A stretch of DNA of 64,000 nucleotides from Flavobacteriaceae bacterium R38 (lineage in GTDB: Bacteria; Bacteroidota; Bacteroidia; Flavobacteriales; Flavobacteriaceae). Within the stretch, counting starts at the first letter, position 1, and each line of letters opens with the position of its first letter. The stretch is taken from positions 806,001 to 870,000 of the forward strand of contig WXYP01000001.1 of assembly GCA_009901575.1 (NCBI GenBank), given 5' to 3'. Positions 45,071 to 53,405 of this stretch are shown piece after piece. Made by a program: the position numbers and the translations under genes. The notes beneath the pieces were generated by a model, which was not told where the DNA came from, did no database searches, and saw only the letters and a program-made list of their open reading frames with translations.

Positions 45071-47131
45071 TTGAAAAATAATATAGAAGTACCTAAGGCT
45101 AAGAAAATTTCAAAATTACTCGAAAAACATGGAGACGTAAGAAATGATGATTATTTCTGGATGAACCAACGTGATACTCCTGAAGTTTTGGCATATTTAG
45201 AAAGCGAGAATGCATATAATGATGAAATGACTGCTCATACTAAAAAGTTTCAAGCAGATTTATTTGAAGAAATGAAGGGGAGGATTAAAGAAGATGATAA
45301 ATCTGTACCCTACAAACTAAATGGATATTGGTACATTACGCGTTATGAAACAGGAAAAGATTATCCTGTATATACTAGGAAAAAAGAATCTTTAGATGCA
45401 CCGGAAGAAGTAATATTCGATTGCAATGAAATGGCAAAAGGGCATACTTATTTTGATTTGAAAGGGATAAGCATCAGTCCGAATAATAAATATGCTGCTT
45501 TTGGAACCGATACGGTGAGTAGAAGAATATATACTATCCAGGTAAAAAACCTTGAAACCGGAGAAGTATATCCTTTAAAAATAGAAAATACTACAGGAGG
45601 GTGTACCTGGGCTAATGATAATAAAACCCTTTTCTATTCCAGGAAAGATGAACAAACCTTACGTCCTGATAAGATTTACAGGCATGTTTTTGGAACAGAT
45701 ACTTCAAAAGACGAATTAGTGTTTCATGAGGAAGATGAAACTTTTTATGCATTTGTTTACAAAACAAAATCAAAGCAACATATTGTTATTGGTTCTACAA
45801 GTACTTTAACTTCAGAGTTTCGCACTTTAGATGCTAATCAGCCTTTAAACGACTTTAAAATATTTCAACCTCGTGTCAGAGGACTTGAATATAGTATTTC
45901 TCATTACAATGGGCGTTTTTATATCCTGACCAATGCCGATGGAGCTACGAATTTTAAATTGATGTCAACACCAGAAACCAATACCGAAAAAGAACATTGG
46001 GAGGAAGTGATTGCACACCGAGATGAGGTTTTGATAGAAGATATTGATGTTTTCAAAGATTTTTTGGTAGTAAGTGAACGAGATAACGGACTCAATAAAA
46101 TAAGAATTAAACGATGGGATGGATCGGCAGATTATTACCTGCCTTTTGATAATGAGACGTATACAGCATACACAGGAAATAATCCAGATTTTAATACCAA
46201 TACGCTGCGTTACGGTTATAACTCTCTAACAACACCTGCTTCTGTTATAGATTTTGATATGGTGACTAAAGCGAAAGATATCAAGAAAGAGCAGGAAGTA
46301 CTTGGCGGGAAATTTGATAAGAATAATTACGAATCAAAACGAGTATGGGCTACAGCAGATGACGGAACTAAAATACCTATTTCTTTGGTTTATAAAAAAG
46401 GAATTGAGCGAGGCGGGACTCATCCGGTTTTACAATACGCTTATGGCTCGTATGGGTCTACCATTGACCCTTATTTTTCTTCAATAAGACTAAGTTTATT
46501 AGACAGAGGATTTATTTATGCTATTGCACATATAAGAGGAGGAGAGTATTTAGGAAGACCATGGTATGAAAACGGAAAACTACTTACTAAAAAAAATACA
46601 TTTACTGATTTTATAGATTGCTCGAAATTTTTAATTGAAGAAAATTATACTTCGGCATCACATTTGTATGCAATGGGTGGATCTGCCGGTGGTTTATTGA
46701 TGGGAGCAGTAGTTAATATGGCACCAGAATTATATAACGGAGTTATAGCCACAGTTCCTTTTGTTGATGTAGTTACAACTATGCTGGACGATTCGATACC
46801 ATTGACAGCCGGAGAATATGATGAATGGGGGAATCCGAATGAAAAAGAATATTATGACTATATGAAATCATATTCCCCTTATGATAATGTGAGTAAACAA
46901 GATTACCCGAATATGCTGGTTACCACAGGTTACCATGATTCACAAGTACAATATTGGGAACCTGCTAAATGGGTAGCAAAGCTGAGAGCATTTAAAACAG
47001 ATAATAATATATTACTCTTCCATACCAATATGGATGCAGGTCATGGAGGTGCATCAGGCAGATTTGAAGCATTAAAAGAAGTAGCAGAAGAATATGCATT
47101 CTTATTAGATTTAGAAAAGATTAATGCTTAA
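45071..47131 (+). CDS. Prolyl oligopeptidase family serine peptidase (S9A, oligopeptidase B-like)
   Basis: A cytoplasmic S9A peptidase of 686 residues from the TTG at 45071 (MKNNIEVPKAKK); the longer frame from 45041 is unlikely because a promoter element overlaps it. The N-terminal beta-propeller (about 60-390) is followed by an alpha/beta-hydrolase domain with RGGEYLGRPWYENGK, the nucleophile in GGSAGGLLMG, a later Asp (TTGYHDSQV) and the His of DAGHGGASGR. The RGG and DSQV features resemble oligopeptidase B (PtrB), which cuts after basic residues in short peptides. Confidence 0.9.
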   Translation: MKNNIEVPKAKKISKLLEKHGDVRNDDYFWMNQRDTPEVLAYLESENAYNDEMTAHTKKFQADLFEEMKGRIKEDDKSVPYKLNGYWYITRYETGKDYPVYTRKKESLDAPEEVIFDCNEMAKGHTYFDLKGISISPNNKYAAFGTDTVSRRIYTIQVKNLETGEVYPLKIENTTGGCTWANDNKTLFYSRKDEQTLRPDKIYRHVFGTDTSKDELVFHEEDETFYAFVYKTKSKQHIVIGSTSTLTSEFRTLDANQPLNDFKIFQPRVRGLEYSISHYNGRFYILTNADGATNFKLMSTPETNTEKEHWEEVIAHRDEVLIEDIDVFKDFLVVSERDNGLNKIRIKRWDGSADYYLPFDNETYTAYTGNNPDFNTNTLRYGYNSLTTPASVIDFDMVTKAKDIKKEQEVLGGKFDKNNYESKRVWATADDGTKIPISLVYKKGIERGGTHPVLQYAYGSYGSTIDPYFSSIRLSLLDRGFIYAIAHIRGGEYLGRPWYENGKLLTKKNTFTDFIDCSKFLIEENYTSASHLYAMGGSAGGLLMGAVVNMAPELYNGVIATVPFVDVVTTMLDDSIPLTAGEYDEWGNPNEKEYYDYMKSYSPYDNVSKQDYPNMLVTTGYHDSQVQYWEPAKWVAKLRAFKTDNNILLFHTNMDAGHGGASGRFEALKEVAEEYAFLLDLEKINA

Positions 47132-47144
47132 TCAAAAAAATAAT

Positions 47145-47152
47145 TAAATTTG
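47145..47152 (+). promoter_or_regulatory. -7 element of the CBS-like gene (capA candidate)
   Basis: TAAATTTG, an exact TAnnTTTG match 53 bases before the ATG at 47206; it lies just after the stop of the peptidase gene, indicating a separate transcript. Confidence 0.4.
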
Positions 47153-47205
47153 TACCGTTTTAAACAAACAGCCAATTAATAAAACCTATCGCTTAAGCAA
47201 CTGAT

Positions 47206-48246
47206 ATGGAACAAAAAATAAAAGCTTATAATAATGTTCTTGAACTTATAGGCAACACCCCGCTTATTAAATTGAATACTATAACCAAAGATTTAGAAGG
47301 GGAATTTTATGCTAAAGTAGAAGCTTTCAATCCTGGTCATTCGACTAAAGACAGGATAGCTTTGCATATTTTAGAAGAAGCCGAAAAACAAGGTATTTTA
47401 AAACCAGGAGATACTATTATAGAAACAACCTCGGGGAATACCGGATTTAGTATAGCTATGGTGAGTATCATTAAAGGATATGAATGTATTCTTGCAGTAA
47501 GCTCAAAATCTTCTAAAGATAAAATAGATATGCTTCGTTCTATGGGAGCTAAGGTGTATGTATGCCCTGCACACGTGAGTGCAGATGACCCAAGATCGTA
47601 CTACCAGGTAGCAAAGAGGATGCATGAAGAAATTAAAGGATCTGTTTATATCAATCAATATTTTAACGATTTAAATATAGATGCACACTACAATACAACT
47701 GGACCGGAAATTTGGGATCAGACCAATGGAAGAATAACTCACTTGGTAGCTTGTAGTGGAACAGGAGGAACGATTTCCGGAACAGCAAAATTTCTGAAAG
47801 AGAAAAATCCGGATATAAAAATATTAGGAGTAGATGCTTTTGGATCTGTATTAAAGAAATATCATGAAACCAGGGAGTTTGATGAAAAAGAAATTTTTCC
47901 ATACCGAATTGAAGGATTAGGAAAAAATTTGATTCCTTCTGTAACCGATTTTGAAATTATAGATCGTTTTACGAAAGTAACTGATGAGGAAAGTGCGCAT
48001 ACCGCAAGGGAAATTTCTAAAAAAGAAGGACTTTTTGTAGGATATACCAGTGGAGCAGCGTTACAGGCAGTAAAACAGTTAGCAAAAGAGGGAACTTTTG
48101 ATAAAGATAGTATTGTTGTAGTGATTTTTCCGGATCACGGATCACGATATATGAGTAAAATTTACTGTGATCAATGGATGAATTCTCAGGGTTTTTATGA
48201 TGATATGAATAATGAAGAAGTACAAAAAATAGAATTCGTAGGATAA
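47206..48246 (+). CDS. capA: CBS/cysteine synthase-family PLP enzyme, probable cysteate synthase of capnine synthesis
   Basis: A 346-residue fold-type II PLP enzyme with the Schiff-base Lys K48 in NPGHSTKDR, the TTSGNTGFS substrate loop and the phosphate loop [11 protein letters not shown]. By sequence alone it would be called cystathionine beta-synthase or cysteine synthase. The next two genes encode an SDR and an AONS-family acyltransferase, the combination known for capnine synthesis, where CapA (described as close to cystathionine beta-synthase) makes cysteate from O-phosphoserine and sulfite. I therefore infer CapA; a plain cystathionine beta-synthase remains possible. It lacks regulatory CBS domains. 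Confidence 0.65.
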   Translation: MEQKIKAYNNVLELIGNTPLIKLNTITKDLEGEFYAKVEAFNPGHSTKDRIALHILEEAEKQGILKPGDTIIETTSGNTGFSIAMVSIIKGYECILAVSSKSSKDKIDMLRSMGAKVYVCPAHVSADDPRSYYQVAKRMHEEIKGSVYINQYFNDLNIDAHYNTTGPEIWDQTNGRITHLVACSGTGGTISGTAKFLKEKNPDIKILGVDAFGSVLKKYHETREFDEKEIFPYRIEGLGKNLIPSVTDFEIIDRFTKVTDEESAHTAREISKKEGLFVGYTSGAALQAVKQLAKEGTFDKDSIVVVIFPDHGSRYMSKIYCDQWMNSQGFYDDMNNEEVQKIEFVG

Positions 48247-48267
48247 TCAAATGAAAAATAAAAATAA

Positions 48268-48297
48268 AGAAAGGGAAAGTTAAGCTTTCCTTTTTTT
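48268..48297 (+). terminator. Intrinsic terminator after the capA candidate
   Basis: GGGAAAG / CTTTCCT stem with loop TTAAG followed by T7. It means capA can be transcribed separately from the following SDR. Confidence 0.7.
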
Positions 48298-48441
48298 ATG
48301 ATTATAGCTAAGGTATCTTTAATTTAGCATTTAGAAAATGAAGAAGAGGTACTAATTTTAAACTAATGAAAAGTTAATTAACCATAATTACAAAATACAA
48401 TTTATATTTTGCGGTTATGTAGTAATATCAAAAGATAATAA

Positions 48442-49287
48442 ATGAATACTATTCTTATTACAGGAGTGTCTTCGGGGATCGGCAGTACAGCTGCCGGAAG
48501 ATTTTTGAAAGAAGGGTATAAGGTTTTTGGAAGTGTTCGTAAAATTGAAGATGCACAAAAATTAGTTGACGAATTTGGAGATCTTTTTATACCCCTGGTG
48601 TTCGATGTAACAGATGAGAAAGCTATTCATGAAGCAACAAAAGTTGTTGAAAGTCATTTGGAGGAAGAAGAAGGATTAAATTGTTTGATTAATAATGCAG
48701 GAATGTCTGTTAATGGCCCGATGGCTTATGTTTCTATAGATGAACTTAAAAAACAATTTGATGTCAATGTATATGGTATTGTAAGGGTAACACAAGCCTT
48801 TTTACCTTTATTAGGATTTAATAATTCAAGAAAAAAAGGAAAAATTATTAATATTGGTTCCGCAGCAGGTAAAGTTACAAGGCCATTTATGGCTCCATAT
48901 GCAGCATCAAAACATGCGATTGAAGCAATTTCAGATGGATTTAGAAGAGAGTTAATGCAATTTGGTATAGATGTAATTGTATTGGAACCCGGACCCATAA
49001 AATCTGAAATATGGAAAAAAGCAAAGCAAGCGGATAACAAATACGAGGATACGCCATACAAAATATATTATTCTAAATTGGATAAGGCAATAGACGGAAT
49101 GGAAAAAGTAGCCATCCCGACAGAAAAATTGGCTGACCTCTTGTTTAAAATTGTTAATCGTAAAAAAAATAAGGCTAGATACCTTATAGCTCCCAAAAAG
49201 TGGTTATTTTGGCTCGCAATTCATGTAATTCCTGACAGGTACATGGATGGAATGTTTTTAAAACAGACAAAGAAACTCTTAGATTAA
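48442..49287 (+). CDS. Short-chain dehydrogenase/reductase, candidate dehydrocapnine reductase
   Basis: A 281-residue SDR with TGVSSGIGS, NNAGMSVNG, the catalytic Ser in INIGSAAGK and YAASKHAIEAI. A basic and hydrophobic C-terminal part (KKWLFWLAIHVIPDRYM) may contact the membrane, as expected for a lipid-intermediate enzyme. In sphingolipid and capnine synthesis the 3-keto product of the acyltransferase is reduced by an SDR; position between the capA- and capB-like genes makes this the natural candidate (CapC role). The assignment is contextual. Confidence 0.8.
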   Translation: MNTILITGVSSGIGSTAAGRFLKEGYKVFGSVRKIEDAQKLVDEFGDLFIPLVFDVTDEKAIHEATKVVESHLEEEEGLNCLINNAGMSVNGPMAYVSIDELKKQFDVNVYGIVRVTQAFLPLLGFNNSRKKGKIINIGSAAGKVTRPFMAPYAASKHAIEAISDGFRRELMQFGIDVIVLEPGPIKSEIWKKAKQADNKYEDTPYKIYYSKLDKAIDGMEKVAIPTEKLADLLFKIVNRKKNKARYLIAPKKWLFWLAIHVIPDRYMDGMFLKQTKKLLD

Positions 49288-49351
49288 ATTATAAAATAAA
49301 TATGCTGCATAATATTCAAAGTAATAATTATGAAAGCAAAGTAAAAATAAT

Positions 49352-49359
49352 TAATTTTG
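49352..49359 (+). promoter_or_regulatory. -7 element of the capB candidate
   Basis: TAATTTTG, an exact TAnnTTTG match, 49 bases before the ATG at 49409. Confidence 0.4.
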
Positions 49360-49408
49360 CCTCTTGGGAAAAATTAACATTTTTTTAATAAATACTGAAT
49401 AGACCTAA

Positions 49409-50668
49409 ATGAAAGATTTATTTGATCGGATTATTGAAAATAAAGGACCACTAGGAAAGTGGGCATCACAAGCAGAAGGATATTTTGTATTTCCTAAACT
49501 CGAAGGTCCTATTTCTAATAGAATGACGTTTAATGGGAAAGAAGTGATTACATGGAGTATAAATGATTATCTAGGTTTGGCGAATCACCCTGAAGTGATG
49601 AAGGTTGATGCTGAGGTAGCTGCAGAACATGGATGTGCTTATCCTATGGGAGCTAGAATGATGAGTGGACATACCGATTTTCACGAACAATTGCAAGATG
49701 AGTTAGCTGAGTTTGTCAATAAGGAAGCTGCTTATCTTTTAAACTTTGGTTATCAGGGCATCATGTCTGCTATAGACGCATTGGTGACAAAAGATGATAT
49801 TATCGTTTACGATGTAGATTCTCATGCTTGTATTATTGATGGGGTTAGGTTGCACATGGGGAAACGTTTTACGTTCAAGCACAACGATATTGAGAGTTTA
49901 GAAAAAAACCTTGAGCGTGCTACTAAAATGGCAGAACAAACCGGAGGTGGTATTCTTGTGATTTCTGAAGGTGTATTTGGTATGAGAGGAGAACAAGGAA
50001 AACTTAAAGAAATTGTAGCACTTAAAGAAAAATACAATTTCCGTTTAATGGTAGATGATGCTCACGGATTTGGTACTTTAGGTAAAACAGGTGCCGGAGC
50101 AGGGGAAGAACAAGGTATTCAGGAAGATATTGATGTTTATTTTGCAACCTTTGCTAAATCTATGGCAAGTATTGGAGCTTTCCTGGCAGGAGATAAAGAA
50201 GTAATCGGTTATTTGAAATATAACTTACGTTCTCAAATGTTTGCGAAATCGCTTCCTATGGTATTTGTAAAGGGAGCTTTGAAACGTCTGGAAATGTTAA
50301 GAACTATGCCAGAACTTAAAAATAAGTTATGGGAAAATGTAAACGCACTTCAAAACGGATTAAAAGACAGAGGTTTTGATATCGGAACAACATCCAGTTG
50401 TGTAACTCCTGTATATCTAAATGGTAGTATTCCTGAAGCCATGGCATTGGTAAAAGATTTACGTGAAAATCACGGAATATTCTGTTCTATCGTAGTATAT
50501 CCGGTAATTCCGAAAGGACTTATCTTATTGAGAATGATTCCAACAGCGACACATACTATGGATGATATCAATAAGACATTAGATGCTTTTTCTGATATAA
50601 GAACTCGTTTAGAAAACGGAACATATAAGAGATTATCTGCTGCTGTAGCTGCAGCGATGGGAGAATAA
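49409..50668 (+). CDS. capB: AONS-family PLP acyltransferase, probable cysteate-C-fatty acyltransferase
   Basis: A 419-residue alpha-oxoamine synthase with GARMMSGHTDFHEQLQDEL, cofactor His in DSHACIIDG, DDAHGFGTLG and the PLP lysine K250 in FATFAKSMASIG. Homologues include 2-amino-3-ketobutyrate CoA ligase, serine palmitoyltransferase and the cysteate-fatty acyltransferase of Flavobacterium and Capnocytophaga, which makes dehydrocapnine, the sulfonolipid precursor needed for gliding. The CBS-like gene upstream, absent from sphingolipid loci, favours the capnine enzyme. No threonine dehydrogenase is adjacent, arguing against Kbl. Serine palmitoyltransferase is the main alternative. Confidence 0.7.
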   Translation: MKDLFDRIIENKGPLGKWASQAEGYFVFPKLEGPISNRMTFNGKEVITWSINDYLGLANHPEVMKVDAEVAAEHGCAYPMGARMMSGHTDFHEQLQDELAEFVNKEAAYLLNFGYQGIMSAIDALVTKDDIIVYDVDSHACIIDGVRLHMGKRFTFKHNDIESLEKNLERATKMAEQTGGGILVISEGVFGMRGEQGKLKEIVALKEKYNFRLMVDDAHGFGTLGKTGAGAGEEQGIQEDIDVYFATFAKSMASIGAFLAGDKEVIGYLKYNLRSQMFAKSLPMVFVKGALKRLEMLRTMPELKNKLWENVNALQNGLKDRGFDIGTTSSCVTPVYLNGSIPEAMALVKDLRENHGIFCSIVVYPVIPKGLILLRMIPTATHTMDDINKTLDAFSDIRTRLENGTYKRLSAAVAAAMGE

Positions 50669-50691
50669 TAGATCTCTTTAAGTAATAAAAC

Positions 50692-50721
50692 CTAAGCCTT
50701 GACTTTTGTTGAGGCTTTTTT
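50692..50721 (+). terminator. Intrinsic terminator after the capB candidate
   Basis: AAGCCT / AGGCTT stem with a 12-base loop and a T6 run. Confidence 0.6.
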
Positions 50722-50833
50722 ATTTGGTATTTTTTAGAATCGTATTGATTTAAAATAAAAGATAAGTCGTGCAAAAAGAAAAAAGGTGAATTTCAGATAA
50801 AAAACTAATATTCATAAAAGAATTTAATTTTTT

Positions 50834-50868
50834 TCTAAAGTCTAAAGTCTAAAGTCTAAAGTCTAAAG
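50834..50868. repeat. Five tandem copies of the heptamer TCTAAAG
   Basis: TCTAAAG occurs five times without interruption, the last unit overlapping the stop codon of the convergent GNAT-like gene. It could vary in length by slippage; copy changes would not alter that protein unless they moved the stop. Confidence 0.9.
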
Positions 50869-51987
50869 CCCTATACTTTTTCGGTATGTTCTTCTTCTCT
50901 TATGTAACTTATGGTCGTAACTATTCCATAATCTCTGTATAGCTGTATTTTCTTCTAACTCAGGATTTGTTTCAACCTGTGTGATCCCATTCCTGTTAAA
51001 GGTTTTGAGCATTTCATAAAAAATAATAGCTGTCACACCTTTGTTTTGATATGCAGCATCTATTCCGATTAAATAAAAAGATGCGGTATCATTATTTTTT
51101 CTGGCCCTTAGGATATGTAAAAATCCAAAAGGGAAAAGTTTTCCGTTAACCTTTTGAAGGGCTTTGGAAAATGAAGGCATTGTAATGGCAAAAGCAATTA
51201 GTTTTCCGTTTCCATCGGCGATACAATTGATAAATTCAGGATGAACATATCTCAAATACTTCTTCTTATAATTATCGATTTGATATTGCTGGATAGGCAC
51301 ATAAGTCTGCAAAGAACTATAGGTGTCATTCAGTAGACCAAACATTTCATCTACATAAGGTAAAATTTCTTTAGAAGACTTGAATTTAATGAGTTTTAAG
51401 TCATAACGTTCTGAGATGATTTTTGAAAACTTTGCTACTTTTTCCGGAGGTTTCGGGGCGATATTTATTTTAAATTCTACCCATTCTGCAGCTTTTTCGT
51501 ACCCTAATTGTTCAAAATGATCTTTGTAATACGGATAATTATACCAGGTGATCATGGTATTGACTTCTTCAAATCCTTCTATCAGCATACCGGCTTTATC
51601 CAGATTAGAAAATCCAACGGGACCTTCTATCGATTTTAACTGGTGGGCTTTTCCAATTTCTGATACCTTACTTAACAATGCCTTAGTTACCTCAATATCA
51701 TCTATAACATCGAACCATCCGAAACGGATTTTCTTTTTCATTTGTTCATTAACCTCAATCCAGTTTATAATGGCAGCTATCCTACCTACAATCTTATTAT
51801 CCTTATAAGCCAGGAAAAAACGGGCCTGAGCATTTTTAAAAACCGGATTTTTATCTTTATCCATGGCCTCCAGTTCTTCGTTAATAATCGGAGGAGCCCA
51901 ATATTTGGAATCTTTATATAATTGGAAAGGGAATTTTACAAATTTTTTAAAATCGCTTTTATTCAGTACTTCATTTACAATTATCAT
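50863..51987 (-). CDS. GNAT-fold acyltransferase-like protein
   Basis: A 374-residue protein with two acetyltransferase-like halves: the N-terminal part contains FFLAYKDNKIVGRIAAIIN, and the C-terminal part has SFYLIGIDAAYQNKGVTAIIFYEMLKTF, the acetyl-CoA-binding region, and a closing ETNPELEENTAIQRLWNSY. There is no signal peptide. It is convergent with the capB candidate. Double-GNAT proteins of this kind are common in Bacteroidota and lack a firm function; N-acylation of capnine is a possible role, based only on position and fold. Confidence 0.78.
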   Translation of the reverse strand: MIIVNEVLNKSDFKKFVKFPFQLYKDSKYWAPPIINEELEAMDKDKNPVFKNAQARFFLAYKDNKIVGRIAAIINWIEVNEQMKKKIRFGWFDVIDDIEVTKALLSKVSEIGKAHQLKSIEGPVGFSNLDKAGMLIEGFEEVNTMITWYNYPYYKDHFEQLGYEKAAEWVEFKINIAPKPPEKVAKFSKIISERYDLKLIKFKSSKEILPYVDEMFGLLNDTYSSLQTYVPIQQYQIDNYKKKYLRYVHPEFINCIADGNGKLIAFAITMPSFSKALQKVNGKLFPFGFLHILRARKNNDTASFYLIGIDAAYQNKGVTAIIFYEMLKTFNRNGITQVETNPELEENTAIQRLWNSYDHKLHKRRRTYRKSIGL

Positions 51988-52012
51988 ATAACAAATTAGT
52001 TATGACTTATTA

Positions 52013-53011
52013 TCATCTATATTTTACCGGATTATTTTCTTTTCCTTTATTTTTTCTTTTCTCTTTCTTCTTTTTATACTTTTTCCGGGGTTTTTTGATA
52101 GTCTTTTCTACTTCAATGAGTTCATCTTTGTGAAAATCAAGACGATAAGAAACTCCTATGGTTCCAAAAAGTCGGGTAGGGGTATTTTTAAAATTTGCTC
52201 CTACAGATGCATCTACCTGAAAATTTTTATTAATCAACCTGGCAGCTCCACCTCTTAAGGAGATATCTGAAAATGCATCACTATCTATTCCCTGATTTTC
52301 TAAAAATACAGACCATTTTGGATTTTTTAAATTGTGGGTAACACTAAAGACATAACTCAAAACCGGATCGTCTGTGGTAAATTGATCGTAAAAAATATTT
52401 CCTATAACTACCCATCTTCCCGAAATATGGCTTTGAGCAGCTATACCAATACGCGGACTAATAGTTTCATTATCTGGTATAAAAAAATCTTCAGATAAGA
52501 GAGGATTGTCTGGGAAAATAATGTTTGCTCCGGCATATATTGATATGGCAGGAATTAAATCTTTCCACTGAAACTTATTATTGGCATTCCAGCTATATAA
52601 GTTTGGCTCTCTGCTTTCTTCATTTTTATAAGGATCAAAAATTAAGTATTTAGCTCCTATTGTGTGTCTTAAAAAATCTGATGCACTAAAAGTAAATGGT
52701 GAAAGACCACTATCGTCAGTAATATCCCTGTTTACAAAAGTTCCTTCCCAGATCACTTCTAACTCTTCGACCAATAGACCATACCTTATCGCAAATTCGC
52801 CACCAAAATCTGTACTTTCCAGGCGTAAATCTTTATGATCTCTTCGTTCAAAAACGAATCCGAATTCTCCTTGCAATACATTTTTACCTACAGCATAAGC
52901 ACTAACAGAAACTCCTGGCCTGTTAGAATTAATAACATCAGTATATTGTGCCTGAGCTAAAAAACTTAAAGCAAAACAGATGGGAAGTATTAAATATCTT
53001 GGGTGTTTCAT
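52013..53011 (-). CDS. Outer-membrane transporter-like protein (PF13557-type barrel)
   Basis: A 332-residue protein with a signal peptide (FALSFLAQAQ) and alternating amphipathic strands consistent with a small outer-membrane beta-barrel; DVINSNRPGVSVSAYAVGKN at the start is typical of the 'MetA pathway of phenol degradation' transporter family. The last ~25 residues are extremely basic (KKPRKKYKKKKEKRKNKG), an unusual tail for a barrel protein. It is 25 bases upstream of the GNAT-like gene on the same strand. Substrate is unknown. Confidence 0.75.
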   Translation of the reverse strand: MKHPRYLILPICFALSFLAQAQYTDVINSNRPGVSVSAYAVGKNVLQGEFGFVFERRDHKDLRLESTDFGGEFAIRYGLLVEELEVIWEGTFVNRDITDDSGLSPFTFSASDFLRHTIGAKYLIFDPYKNEESREPNLYSWNANNKFQWKDLIPAISIYAGANIIFPDNPLLSEDFFIPDNETISPRIGIAAQSHISGRWVVIGNIFYDQFTTDDPVLSYVFSVTHNLKNPKWSVFLENQGIDSDAFSDISLRGGAARLINKNFQVDASVGANFKNTPTRLFGTIGVSYRLDFHKDELIEVEKTIKKPRKKYKKKKEKRKNKGKENNPVKYR

Positions 53012-53089
53012 GATCTAGGTTTAGGTCAAATATATGAGATTTTATTATTTTTTTAAGACAACTGGCTATTTTTTCAGATATTAGAGTCG

Positions 53090-53097
53090 TATTTTTG
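53090..53097 (+). promoter_or_regulatory. -7 element upstream of the DUF4834 gene
   Basis: TATTTTTG, an exact TAnnTTTG match 26 bases before the ATG at 53124; likely promoter of the four-gene envelope operon to 58602. Confidence 0.45.
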
Positions 53098-53123
53098 AAA
53101 AACGTTAGTTTATAGTTAATGTA

Positions 53124-53390
53124 ATGGGGTTATTAAGAACATTATTTTTTATAGTTTTAGTATATTATTTGTTTAAAATTCTCGGAAGAATTTTTGGGCC
53201 AATGCTATTTGGATACGCAACAAGAAAGGCCGGAGAACGTTTTAATGAGAAATTTGGACAAAATCAGCAACAGTATGCGAGAAAGAAAACATTTAGAGAA
53301 GGAGAGACTGTTATTGATAAACAACCTGAAAACCAATCAAAATCAAATAATAACGTCGGAGAATATATTGATTTTGAGGAAATTGACTAA
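53124..53390 (+). CDS. DUF4834 family small membrane protein
   Basis: An 88-residue protein with an N-terminal membrane helix (LLRTLFFIVLVYYLFKILGR), a conserved PMLFGYATRKAGERFNEKFG segment and a polar tail ending VGEYIDFEEID, as in DUF4834 of Bacteroidota. Function is unknown. It precedes the YfhO gene by 15 bases and is probably the first gene of the operon DUF4834-YfhO-glycosyltransferase-flippase. Confidence 0.88.
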   Translation: MGLLRTLFFIVLVYYLFKILGRIFGPMLFGYATRKAGERFNEKFGQNQQQYARKKTFREGETVIDKQPENQSKSNNNVGEYIDFEEID

Positions 53391-53405
53391 CCTAATATTT
53401 CTTCA

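Noticed and set aside
49409-50668. Glycine C-acetyltransferase (kbl) of threonine degradation
   Set aside because: There is no threonine dehydrogenase beside it; a CBS-like gene and an SDR are adjacent instead, favouring the capnine pathway. Not excluded without a phylogeny.
50834-50868. CRISPR or satellite array
   Set aside because: Units are only 7 bp with no spacers; the 15-bp units at 5640-5729 are likewise coding repeats. No CRISPR array was found.
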